Positions 1-8,168 of a DNA stretch of 8,235 nt are shown one piece after another. Source of the stretch: CAZQVN01 sp964596775 (GTDB lineage Bacteria > Eisenbacteria > RBG-16-71-46 > JABDJR01 > JAWXBZ01). The stretch is from positions 1 through 8,235 of the forward strand of contig CAZQVN010000098.1 in NCBI GenBank assembly GCA_964596775.1, in the 5' to 3' direction. Numbering within the stretch: position 1 is the first letter of the stretch; the number at the start of each line of letters is the position of its first letter. A program made the translations under genes and the position numbers. The notes under the pieces are model-generated. The model was not told the DNA's origin. It searched no databases and worked only from the letters and a program-made list of their open reading frames with translations.

Positions 1-2
1 CC

Positions 3-1109
3 GCGCCGCAGCTCGGCGCCGCCTGCGTCCGTGAAGCCATCCAGCGGGCCGGCATCGAGCCCTCCGCCGTCGAGGAAGTCATCATGGGCAATGTGCTCCA
101 GGCCGGCGTGGGCCAGGCCCCGGCGCGCCAGGCCGCTATCTACGGCGGCGTTCCCGACACGGTCGGCGCCGTCACGATCAACAAGGTCTGCGGCTCCGGC
201 CTGAAGGCGGTGATGCTCGCCGCCCAGGCGATCAAGGCCGGCGACGCCGACGTCATCGTGGCCGGCGGCATGGAGTCGATGAGCCGCGCCCCGTACTACC
301 TGTTCGGCGCCCGCGAGGGGTTCAAGATGGGGCACCAGCAGATGGTGGACGGCATGATCCACGACGGTCTCTGGGAGGTGTACAACAACTTCCACATGGG
401 CGCGGCGGCCGAGCTGATCGCCGAAAAGTTCAAGTGTTCGCGCGAGGACCAGGACAAGTTCGCCTTCGAAAGCCACCGGAAGGCGATCGCCGCCATGGAG
501 GCCGGCAAGTTCACGAAGGAAATCGTGACGGTGCCCGTGCCGCAGCGGAAGGGCGATCCGGTTCCGATGAACGTGGACGAGGGGCCGCGCAAGGACACGA
601 CGATCGAGAAGCTGGCCGCGCTCCGGCCGGCGTTCCAGAAGGACGGCACGGTGACCGCCGGCAATGCGCCCTCGGTCAACGACGGCGCGTCGGCGCTGGT
701 CGTGATGTCCGCGGAGCGTGCCAAGGCCCTCGGCGTGAAGCCGCTGGCCCGGATCACCGGGTACACGACCGGCGGCACCGAGCCGGCCATGCTGTTCTAC
801 GCGCCGGTCGTGGCCGTCCGCAAGCTGCTCGAGAAGATGAAGGTGGACATCAACCACTTCGATCTCATCGAGGCCAACGAGGCGTTCAGCGCCCAGGCGC
901 TCGTGGACGGTCGCGAGCTGGAGTGGGACTGGGACCGCGTCAACGTGAACGGCGGGGCGGTGGCCCTCGGTCACCCGATCGGCGCGTCCGGCGCCCGCGT
1001 CCTGACCACGCTGCTGTACGCCATGGAGGATCGCGGCAAGAAGACGGGGATGGCCACGCTCTGCCTCGGCGGCGGAAACGCGGTGGCTCTCGCCGTGGAG
1101 AAGATCTGA
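3..1109 (+). CDS. Acetyl-CoA C-acetyltransferase (thiolase), 5'-truncated by window edge
   Basis: Thiolase-superfamily enzyme that condenses two acetyl-CoA to acetoacetyl-CoA, or cleaves 3-ketoacyl-CoA in reverse; cytoplasmic. The reading frame is already open at base 3 (APQLGAACVREAIQRAGIEP, then the conserved EEVIMGNVLQAG), so the ATG at 84 is internal and roughly 25 N-terminal residues lie outside the window. Visible hallmarks are the nucleophilic Cys in NKVCGSGLKA (codon 189-191), the GGMESMSRAPY motif, NEAF (Asn codon 876-878), the catalytic His in GGAVALGHPIGASGAR (codon 972-974) and the second catalytic Cys in CLGGGNA (codon 1062-1064). All the key residues are therefore present. The 368 visible residues fit a family length of about 390-400. 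The nearby 3-hydroxybutyryl-CoA dehydrogenase supports a role in beta-oxidation or butanoate/acetoacetyl-CoA metabolism. Thiolases acting on short and longer chains cannot be told apart here, so no symbol is given. Confidence 0.96.
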   Translation, partial: APQLGAACVREAIQRAGIEPSAVEEVIMGNVLQAGVGQAPARQAAIYGGVPDTVGAVTINKVCGSGLKAVMLAAQAIKAGDADVIVAGGMESMSRAPYYLFGAREGFKMGHQQMVDGMIHDGLWEVYNNFHMGAAAELIAEKFKCSREDQDKFAFESHRKAIAAMEAGKFTKEIVTVPVPQRKGDPVPMNVDEGPRKDTTIEKLAALRPAFQKDGTVTAGNAPSVNDGASALVVMSAERAKALGVKPLARITGYTTGGTEPAMLFYAPVVAVRKLLEKMKVDINHFDLIEANEAFSAQALVDGRELEWDWDRVNVNGGAVALGHPIGASGARVLTTLLYAMEDRGKKTGMATLCLGGGNAVALAVEKI

Positions 1110-1141
1110 CCCTGAAGTCCGTTTCCTTCGTGACGGGCGCG

Positions 1142-3451
<2,310 letters not shown>

Positions 3452-3464
3452 CAGGCCCCATCAC

Positions 3465-3470
3465 AAGGAG
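3465..3470 (+). promoter_or_regulatory. Shine-Dalgarno site that fixes the GTG start of the dehydrogenase
   Basis: AAGGAG ends 7 bases before GTG 3478. The frame is open far upstream through the peptidase gene, so this site, together with the Rossmann motif starting a few residues later, decides the start. Confidence 0.85.
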
Positions 3471-3477
3471 AACACGC

Positions 3478-4338
3478 GTGAATCCCACGACCCCGCAGAA
3501 CGTGGCCGTCATCGGCGGCGGCACGATGGGCAACGGCATCGCCCACGTCTTTGCCCAGTACGGTTTTTCGGTGACTCTGATCGACGTGAAGCAGGAGTTT
3601 CTCGACCGGGCGCTCAAGACGATCACCGCGAACTTCGAACGGCAGGTGAAGAAGGGGCTGCTGGCCGAGGACGTGAAGGGCGCCGCACTCGGCCGGATCG
3701 GCGGGAGCCTCGACATGGGCGCGGCGGCAAAGGCCGCGCTGGTCGTCGAGGCGGTCGTGGAAAACCGCGACACGAAGGCGGAGATTTTCCGGAAGCTCGA
3801 CGACATCTGCCCGCCGGCCACGATCCTCGCCACGAACACGTCGTCGATCTCGATCACCGAGATCGCGGCGTTCACGAAGCGGCCGGAGAAGGTCATCGGC
3901 ATGCACTTCATGAACCCGGTTCCGGTGATGAAGCTTGTCGAGGTGATCCGCGGCCATGCCACGAGCGACGAAACGACGAAAGCGGTCGAAGACCTCGCCG
4001 TGAAGCTCGAAAAGACGCCGGTCGAGGTCAACGACTTTCCGGGCTTCATCTCGAACCGGGTCCTGATGCCGATGATCAACGAGGCGGTCTACGCGCTGAT
4101 GGAGGGCGTGGCCACGAAGGAATCGATCGACACGGTGATGAAGCTCGGCATGAACCACCCGATGGGTCCGCTGGCCCTGGCCGACCTGATCGGCCTCGAC
4201 ACCTGCCTGTCGATCATGCAGGTCCTTCACGACGGATTCTCGGACACGAAGTACCGGCCGTGTCCGCTGCTGAAGAAGATGGTGGCCGCCGGGCATCTCG
4301 GTCGGAAGACGGGGAGGGGATTTTATGTTTACGAGTAG
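3478..4338 (+). CDS. 3-hydroxybutyryl-CoA dehydrogenase (3-hydroxyacyl-CoA dehydrogenase family)
   Basis: NAD(P)-dependent oxidoreductase interconverting acetoacetyl-CoA and (S)-3-hydroxybutyryl-CoA; cytoplasmic, 286 residues, the normal length for stand-alone members. The N-terminal Rossmann fold opens with VAVIGGGTMGNGIA (residues 9-22). The acidic residue after the second strand is Asp36 (TLIDV). Catalytic-site residues match the family: Ser122 in ATNTSSISIT, His143 in GMHFMNPVPVMKLVEVI with Glu155, and Asn193 in GFISNRVLMPMINEA. The C-terminal domain carries the typical GMNHPMGPLALADLIGLD and ends GHLGRKTGRGFYVYE, also typical. The start is GTG with a good Shine-Dalgarno site. It sits 26 bases after the peptidase gene, and its last 14 bases overlap the next gene. 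With the thiolase two genes upstream it forms a consecutive pair of reactions in beta-oxidation or a butanoate/hydroxybutyrate route. It is equivalent to the stand-alone hbd-type enzymes rather than the fused FadB type. Confidence 0.97.
   Translation: MNPTTPQNVAVIGGGTMGNGIAHVFAQYGFSVTLIDVKQEFLDRALKTITANFERQVKKGLLAEDVKGAALGRIGGSLDMGAAAKAALVVEAVVENRDTKAEIFRKLDDICPPATILATNTSSISITEIAAFTKRPEKVIGMHFMNPVPVMKLVEVIRGHATSDETTKAVEDLAVKLEKTPVEVNDFPGFISNRVLMPMINEAVYALMEGVATKESIDTVMKLGMNHPMGPLALADLIGLDTCLSIMQVLHDGFSDTKYRPCPLLKKMVAAGHLGRKTGRGFYVYE
4311..4320 (+). promoter_or_regulatory. Shine-Dalgarno site for the barrel-protein gene, inside the dehydrogenase coding region
   Basis: The purine run GGGGAGGGGA includes GGAGG at 4313-4317, 7 bases before ATG 4325. 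It supports that ATG as the start even though it lies within the end of the preceding gene, an arrangement that favours translational coupling. Confidence 0.75.
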
Positions 4339-4942
4339 GGGGACTCCACTGCTCCTGGCCGTGCTGCTTACCGCGCTGCTCCCCGCCGCTCCCGCGCAGG
4401 CCGGCCCCGACGATGCCCGCTTCCGGTTCGAGACGGGTGGTGGCGTGTACATCCCGTTCGGCGAGAACACGCGCGATGCGTTCGGCTCCGGCGGCGACTT
4501 TCACGTCGGCGTGTCCGCGAAGCTGGGCGCGGACGGAACCTGGTTCGTGCTCGGCGGCGGCATCATCCGCTCGAGCGGCCGGGACTTTCCCGCCGACGGA
4601 ACGTTCACCGCTCCGGAGAGTCGCTACACCGCCGTTCCGATCTCCTTCGGCGTCCGCCACATTTCGTCCGGATCCGGGAACAGCCCGGTGCGCCTGACCG
4701 CGGGCGCCGGGTTCCTCACCGTGCTCTCCCGCTACGAGCCGCCGTTCGGTGATGCGAACAGCACCGCCACGTTCGGCCTCCAGGGCGACCTCGGGCCGGA
4801 AGTGTCCCTGTCGCGCTCGCTGAGCCTCTTCGTGCGGGAAAAACTGATCCTGGTCCTCGATGCCGCCCACGACGCGGCGTTCCGCGACCTGAACCACAGC
4901 GGCGCCACGCTCAGCGCCGGATTTTCCTGGGATCTCGAGTAG
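4325..4942 (+). CDS. Small exported protein, probable outer-membrane beta-barrel
   Basis: A 205-residue protein that I cannot place in a named family. Residues 1-26 form a clear signal peptide: Arg5, a Leu/Ala-rich core and the AQA cleavage motif before GPDD. The mature part is built of alternating polar/hydrophobic segments separated by Gly- and Asp/Ser-rich turns (for example FRFETGGGVYIPFG at 33-46, WFVLGGGIIRSS at 73-84, VRLTAGAGFLTVLSRYEP at 122-139, and ATLSAGFSWDLE at the end). This is the pattern of an eight-stranded or similar small outer-membrane barrel. The C-terminus is WDLE rather than the common terminal Phe/Tyr, so insertion by the Bam machinery is plausible but not shown. The ATG overlaps the dehydrogenase by 14 bases in another frame and has a strong Shine-Dalgarno site, so it is very probably translated with that gene. 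The function is unknown; a lipid- or solute-related porin-like role is only a guess from context. Confidence 0.85.
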   Translation: MFTSRGTPLLLAVLLTALLPAAPAQAGPDDARFRFETGGGVYIPFGENTRDAFGSGGDFHVGVSAKLGADGTWFVLGGGIIRSSGRDFPADGTFTAPESRYTAVPISFGVRHISSGSGNSPVRLTAGAGFLTVLSRYEPPFGDANSTATFGLQGDLGPEVSLSRSLSLFVREKLILVLDAAHDAAFRDLNHSGATLSAGFSWDLE

Positions 4943-4949
4943 GAAACCG

Positions 4950-4958
4950 TGGCATAAT
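4950..4958 (+). promoter_or_regulatory. Possible extended -10 promoter for the DUF2330 gene
   Basis: TGGCATAAT reads as the extended -10 form TGn followed by CATAAT (5 of 6 matches to TATAAT), eight bases after the barrel-gene stop. I see no convincing -35 hexamer at 15-18 bases upstream. The 85-base gap at 4943-5027 is the largest on the plus strand, so an independent promoter here is reasonable but unproven. Confidence 0.35.
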
Positions 4959-5013
4959 CACCGGTGCGTCGATCACCCCCGGACGACGCTCCGGCCGATC
5001 GATCCTGTTCATG

Positions 5014-5020
5014 AAGGAGG
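5014..5020 (+). promoter_or_regulatory. Strong Shine-Dalgarno site deciding the GTG start of the DUF2330 gene
   Basis: AAGGAGG ends 7 bases before GTG 5028. The resulting N-terminus is a good signal peptide, whereas the competing ATG at 5021 is in a different, non-coding-looking frame. Confidence 0.88.
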
Positions 5021-5027
5021 ATGTTCC

Positions 5028-6083
5028 GTGAACGCCAAGACCCTCTTCCGCTCCGCTGCCGCCGCATGTTTCACCGCCCTGGTCCTGATCGCGCTGGCTC
5101 CGGTCCACGCCGCCGCCATGTGCTGCCCGATGCCGTGCTTCGACTGCTTCCTGACTTCCCGCGGCCAGCTGAACCTGGTCCTCATGGACCGCGAAGCCGG
5201 ACGCGTCCGGATGATCCCGAACATCCGGTTCGCCGGCACGGCCCCCGACTTCGCGCTGATCGTGCCCACGCCGACCGAGCCGGATCTGACCCCCGCGGAT
5301 CGCCGGATCTGGAACGAGGCGGAGGAAATGACCGCGCCCGTGCGGACGAACCGCTTCGGAAACGACAACGGCCTCGGCTGCGGCGACTCGATCGTGGGGC
5401 GCTCGGAAACGACCGCGGGGGGGGCTCCGGACGATGTCAGCGTCATCCGGACCGTGTCGGTCGGCGCGTTCCTCGCCACGCTCGTCCGTTCGGACAATCC
5501 GGAAGCGCTCGTCGAGTGGCTGAACGGAAACGGGTTCAACGTGGACGCGGCGGAGGCGGCGGCGATCGCGCCGTTCGCCGAACGCGGCTGGGTGTTCACG
5601 GCCATGAAGCTCGACACGTCGAAGCCCGAAGCCCGCGTGCCCCAGGGCGGCTGGGATTCCAACGTGGATCCGGTGGTGTTCGATTTTCCGGCCGCCGATC
5701 TCGAGGTGCCGCTGTCGATCATCGGCATCAACCGCGGCCCGGACATGCCGGTCGTGTTCTACGTGGTCGACGATCACCGGACGGAACTGCCCGGTTTCGA
5801 AACGCTGTACGCGAACCGCCTGTCGACCTCCGAATACGAGGCATCGAAGAGCCGCTATCCGAACCTTGCCCGTTATCTCGAGTCGGGACGCTACCTGACC
5901 CGCCTCGACCGCACGTTTCCGCTGTCCGACCCGATGAACGGCTCGATCAAGCTCGCGCGGGCGGCCAGCGACGACGAATTTCGCCGCTATGGAACGAATA
6001 CCGGCAGCCTGTCCGTGGAACTGCTCCTGCTTCTGGCCTCGCCGTTCGCGGCCCGGTGGATCGGGAGGCGACGGGCGAACTGA
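5028..6083 (+). CDS. DUF2330-type exported protein with N-terminal Cys cluster and C-terminal membrane tail
   Basis: A 351-residue protein resembling the DUF2330 family, whose biochemical function is not known. From GTG 5028, Lys4 and Arg8 followed by a hydrophobic stretch to about residue 30 (ending PVHAAA) form a signal peptide. The mature start MCCPMPCFDCF has four Cys (32, 33, 37, 40) and a fifth lies at 118 (GLGCGD). Family-like features are APDFALIVPTPTEPDL (72-87), where a lumenal domain with Pro-rich strands begins, the WLNGNGF...RGWVFTAMKLD block (164-196), and YLTRLDRTFPLSDPM (289-303). The C-terminus has a short hydrophobic segment (about 329-341) followed by ARWIGRRRAN, suggesting a C-terminal membrane anchor or sorting tail. 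A lipoprotein is unlikely because Met precedes the first Cys. It has its own strong ribosome site and possibly its own promoter, and is followed by convergent genes. The family call rests on pattern memory and should be checked by a domain search. Confidence 0.85.
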   Translation: MNAKTLFRSAAAACFTALVLIALAPVHAAAMCCPMPCFDCFLTSRGQLNLVLMDREAGRVRMIPNIRFAGTAPDFALIVPTPTEPDLTPADRRIWNEAEEMTAPVRTNRFGNDNGLGCGDSIVGRSETTAGGAPDDVSVIRTVSVGAFLATLVRSDNPEALVEWLNGNGFNVDAAEAAAIAPFAERGWVFTAMKLDTSKPEARVPQGGWDSNVDPVVFDFPAADLEVPLSIIGINRGPDMPVVFYVVDDHRTELPGFETLYANRLSTSEYEASKSRYPNLARYLESGRYLTRLDRTFPLSDPMNGSIKLARAASDDEFRRYGTNTGSLSVELLLLLASPFAARWIGRRRAN

Positions 6084-6088
6084 CGCGA

Positions 6089-6104
6089 CCGGCGATTCCG
6101 CCGG
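6089..6104. terminator. Short GC hairpin in the convergent junction, possible bidirectional terminator
   Basis: CCGGCG (6089-6094) and CGCCGG (6099-6104) form a perfect 6-bp stem with an ATTC loop between the stop codons of the two convergent genes (6083 and 6123). There is no T run on either side, so a classical intrinsic terminator is not supported. Position is the main argument. Confidence 0.25.
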
Positions 6105-6122
6105 CCGGGCTGCCGACGCGGA

Positions 6123-7322
6123 TTACCGGCTTCCCGAGTCCCGGATCTGCACCCGCTGCCGGAGCATTCTGAGCATCGCTTCCCCGAAGGCCTGCGCGCC
6201 TTCGGGGGACGGGTGCTGATCCTCCGGCAGGAGATACAGCGCTTCCAGGTTGCCGCCGCTCCGGTCCATCGTGTCCATCAGGCGGATCGCGGGCACGCCG
6301 GTGAGCGTCTCCAGGCTGCTCAGCAGCTTCTGCGCCTGGGGATCCACGAAGTGCATCCCCGCCAGCAGTTCCTCGTACTTCGGAAGCAGGACGAACGCCA
6401 TCGGCACTTGGATGCTCCGGAAGTCCTTCATGAACTCCGGATCCTCCGCAAAGTCGGTCAGCGACGTCCGCGGGTTGCGGGCCGGCGGATAGAGGCCGTG
6501 CCATGGATCGCCGAAGCGGATCCGGTTGAGCAGCAGGCTCCGCGACGGTCCGCGAAGGTGCGCGGCGTAGAAGCCGTTGGCGGTGCCCCGGTAGCGGTCG
6601 CAGAGGCGGTGGAAGACGGGATCGTCTTCGGGTTCGGTCGGAAGTGCGTTCAGCCACTGCGGCGTGATGTCCGGATCGACGAGCGCCAGCTCCACCGCCG
6701 TGGTGTGATCCGGGTTCGGCTCCGGCCGCGCGGACACGAAGATCGAGGTCCGGCCGTTCCGCTCGACCGTGGAACGCCAGAAGCGGTCGCGCAGCAGATC
6801 CTCGGTGATGAACGCCACGATGATGAGATCCGGGCGGAGTTCGCGGTTCTTCGCCGCGGCGAGGTGCATCATCTGCAGCACACCGTAGCCGTCCCGCGCG
6901 CAGTTCAGAACGTTGAACTCCGGCGCCCGCGACACGACTTCCGGCCAGGCCACCGGCTGGAGCGGATTCGACGTGAACGAGTCGCCGAACGCAAGGATGT
7001 CCACCGGTGATGTTCCGTCCGGCTCGGGTCCCAGCCCGCCCGCCCGGTTGACGGTGGCGGTCACGCCGCGGGTCGGAACGCCGTTGACGATCTCCACGGA
7101 TGTGGCGGTGGCGCCGGGCACGTAGCGGTAGCCGAACTCCGCGTCGAACTCGTAGAGGGACCCGCTCACCGCGCGGAAGGACGGCCGGGACAGGTTCGAC
7201 TGGAGACGCGAGGACAGGACCATCCGGTAGCCGGCCTCGGCAACGAGGAGCGCCACGACCATCGACGCGGCGACGAGGAGAATGCGCTGGTAAGCAGTGG
7301 TGAGGGACGGTTTCGCAGACAT
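6123..7322 (-). CDS. Membrane-anchored SGNH-hydrolase-like protein
   Basis: A 399-residue protein read from ATG 7322. A hydrophobic segment at residues 13-31, preceded by Lys4 and Arg13, is a membrane anchor or uncleaved signal, placing the rest outside the cytoplasm. SGNH/GDSL features are block I DILAFGDSFTSN (108-119; Ser115 the candidate nucleophile), a block II-like Gly stretch NCARDGYGVLQM (140-151), block III-like LIIVAFITEDLLRD (166-179) and block V DQHPSPEGAQAFG (368-380; Asp368-x-His370). In related proteins block III reads GND; here the matching residues are T-E-D, so the oxyanion-hole Asn seems to be Glu174. Known relatives hydrolyse or transfer acyl groups, often O-acetyl on surface glycans, but no substrate can be assigned. 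The start is 5 bases after the methyltransferase stop. AAAAAAGG (7340-7333, in the end of that gene) is 10 bases upstream. An enzyme-inactive or altered role is possible. Confidence 0.85.
   Translation of the reverse strand: MSAKPSLTTAYQRILLVAASMVVALLVAEAGYRMVLSSRLQSNLSRPSFRAVSGSLYEFDAEFGYRYVPGATATSVEIVNGVPTRGVTATVNRAGGLGPEPDGTSPVDILAFGDSFTSNPLQPVAWPEVVSRAPEFNVLNCARDGYGVLQMMHLAAAKNRELRPDLIIVAFITEDLLRDRFWRSTVERNGRTSIFVSARPEPNPDHTTAVELALVDPDITPQWLNALPTEPEDDPVFHRLCDRYRGTANGFYAAHLRGPSRSLLLNRIRFGDPWHGLYPPARNPRTSLTDFAEDPEFMKDFRSIQVPMAFVLLPKYEELLAGMHFVDPQAQKLLSSLETLTGVPAIRLMDTMDRSGGNLEALYLLPEDQHPSPEGAQAFGEAMLRMLRQRVQIRDSGSR
6182..6207. other. Perfect 10-bp inverted repeat inside the 3' end of the SGNH gene
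   Basis: CCCCGAAGGC (6182-6191) and GCCTTCGGGG (6198-6207) pair perfectly around a 6-base loop. It lies about 60 bases inside the SGNH gene's end and covers the block V codons for SPEGAQAFGE. No T run follows on either strand. It could fold in either transcript, or be a by-product of the codons used. Confidence 0.4.
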
Positions 7323-7327
7323 CTCGA

Positions 7328-8095
7328 TCAGACCTTTTTTCCGACGACTCCGATCATGGCGTAGGTGTGCATGGCGATCGGCGTTTTCCGGAGCCCCGCC
7401 CTCCAGGCGTCGTTGATCTGGGCGAACGGCGGAATCCGGGGGTACTTGGGGAGCTTTGCCACGCCGGCCCCCGCCAGCGTCCGGCGGGCGGCGCGGTAGA
7501 AGAAGCCGGGCACCATCCAGTCGCCGTAGCGGCCGACGATCTCGAACCCCTCGCGGCCGACGACTTCGGACAGCTCGCCGATGGAAAACTCCGTTTCCCA
7601 CCCGGCAAACCACTTGTTCATGGCGATCAGCACGTGCTTCATGGCCGTGTAGATGTGCCAGCGCTGCGGCACGTCGATCAGCACGAGGCCGCCCGGCTTC
7701 AGGACGCGGCGGTTTTCGCGGATCAGCGGCCCCGGGTCGCGGAAGTGCTCGAGAAGCCCCTGGTGGAACACCACGTCATAGGTCCCCTCGTCGAACGGCA
7801 TGTCGAGCGCGTCGCCGTGCACGAGCTCGATCTTCGTGCCGGTCAGCGCCGCGTTCCGCCCCACGACATCGAGCGACGACCGCACATAGTCGATGACCGT
7901 CACGTCCGCCCCCATCCTGGCGAGGCGGATGGAATCGCGTCCGGAACCGCCGCCGACCTCGAGGATCTTCAGCCCCTTCGGATCGGCCTGGGCGAGCAGG
8001 CCGTCGATGAGCCGGTCCTCGTTGGAATAGGCATCGTCGAGGTCGTCCTGCTTTTTCCAGTAATCGTCCCAGTGACGGGGGGTGGATTCGCGCAT
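7328..8095 (-). CDS. Class I SAM-dependent methyltransferase
   Basis: A 255-residue cytoplasmic methyltransferase of the Methyltransf_11/UbiE-like type. Motif I is KILEVGGGSGRDS (43-55), binding SAM. The acidic residue at the end of strand 2 is Asp69 (VTVIDYVRSSL). GDALDMPFDEGTYDVVFHQGLLEHF (94-118, shown here only as a landmark) carries the motif around Asp96 and the strand 4 DVVF segment. Then come RVLKPGGLVLIDVP (130-143) and a C-terminal part with basic and aromatic residues that probably shapes the substrate site. The N-terminus HWDDYWKKQ is common in this class. The substrate is not readable from sequence; small molecules, lipid quinones or sugars are all possible. The start ATG 8095 has a weak purine run (AAAGAG, 8111-8106) 10 bases upstream and a promoter candidate further up. 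It is the first gene of a two-gene minus-strand unit, 5 bases ahead of the SGNH-like gene, so the two probably act on a related product. Confidence 0.93.
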   Translation of the reverse strand: MRESTPRHWDDYWKKQDDLDDAYSNEDRLIDGLLAQADPKGLKILEVGGGSGRDSIRLARMGADVTVIDYVRSSLDVVGRNAALTGTKIELVHGDALDMPFDEGTYDVVFHQGLLEHFRDPGPLIRENRRVLKPGGLVLIDVPQRWHIYTAMKHVLIAMNKWFAGWETEFSIGELSEVVGREGFEIVGRYGDWMVPGFFYRAARRTLAGAGVAKLPKYPRIPPFAQINDAWRAGLRKTPIAMHTYAMIGVVGKKV

Positions 8096-8138
8096 CGGGT
8101 TGTAGCTCTTTCGGGTATGGGGTCGATATGAGCGGAAA

Positions 8139-8168
8139 ATGGTATCAGGCGGGGTCGTGGAGGGTCAA
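8139..8168 (-). promoter_or_regulatory. Candidate sigma70-type promoter for the methyltransferase-SGNH unit
   Basis: On the minus strand, TTGACC (8168-8163, 5 of 6 to TTGACA) and TACCAT (8144-8139, 4 of 6 to TATAAT) are separated by 18 bases. TGA directly before TACCAT gives an extended -10 pattern. Transcription would begin near 8132, giving a leader of about 35 bases before ATG 8095. The surrounding bases are less GC-rich than the coding regions. Confidence 0.5.

Noticed and set aside
434..1141. Extension of the peptidase frame upstream through the thiolase gene, as if a 1005-residue fusion
   Set aside because: The upstream 236 codons are Arg/Gly-rich and out of frame with a thiolase whose catalytic motifs are all intact. 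The peptidase protein features begin only near 1112-1142.
4943..5027. Short repeated CGATC and CCGG words in the gap before the DUF2330 gene, considered as an operator or terminator
   Set aside because: The words are 4-5 bases long, do not form a stem of useful length and have no T run. They are within chance for GC-rich DNA.
5032..5040. Reading of the DUF2330 protein as a lipoprotein
   Set aside because: The residues before the first Cys are A-A-M, and Met at -1 does not fit a lipobox. An ordinary signal peptide fits better.
6213..7010. A 265-codon plus-strand frame opposite the SGNH-like gene
   Set aside because: It lies entirely antisense to a gene with intact GDSF and D-x-H motifs and has no recognisable domain of its own.
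7367..8131. A 254-codon plus-strand frame opposite the methyltransferase
   Set aside because: It is the complement of a gene with clear SAM-binding motifs. Its His/Val/Arg/Asp-rich translation is typical of a shadow frame.
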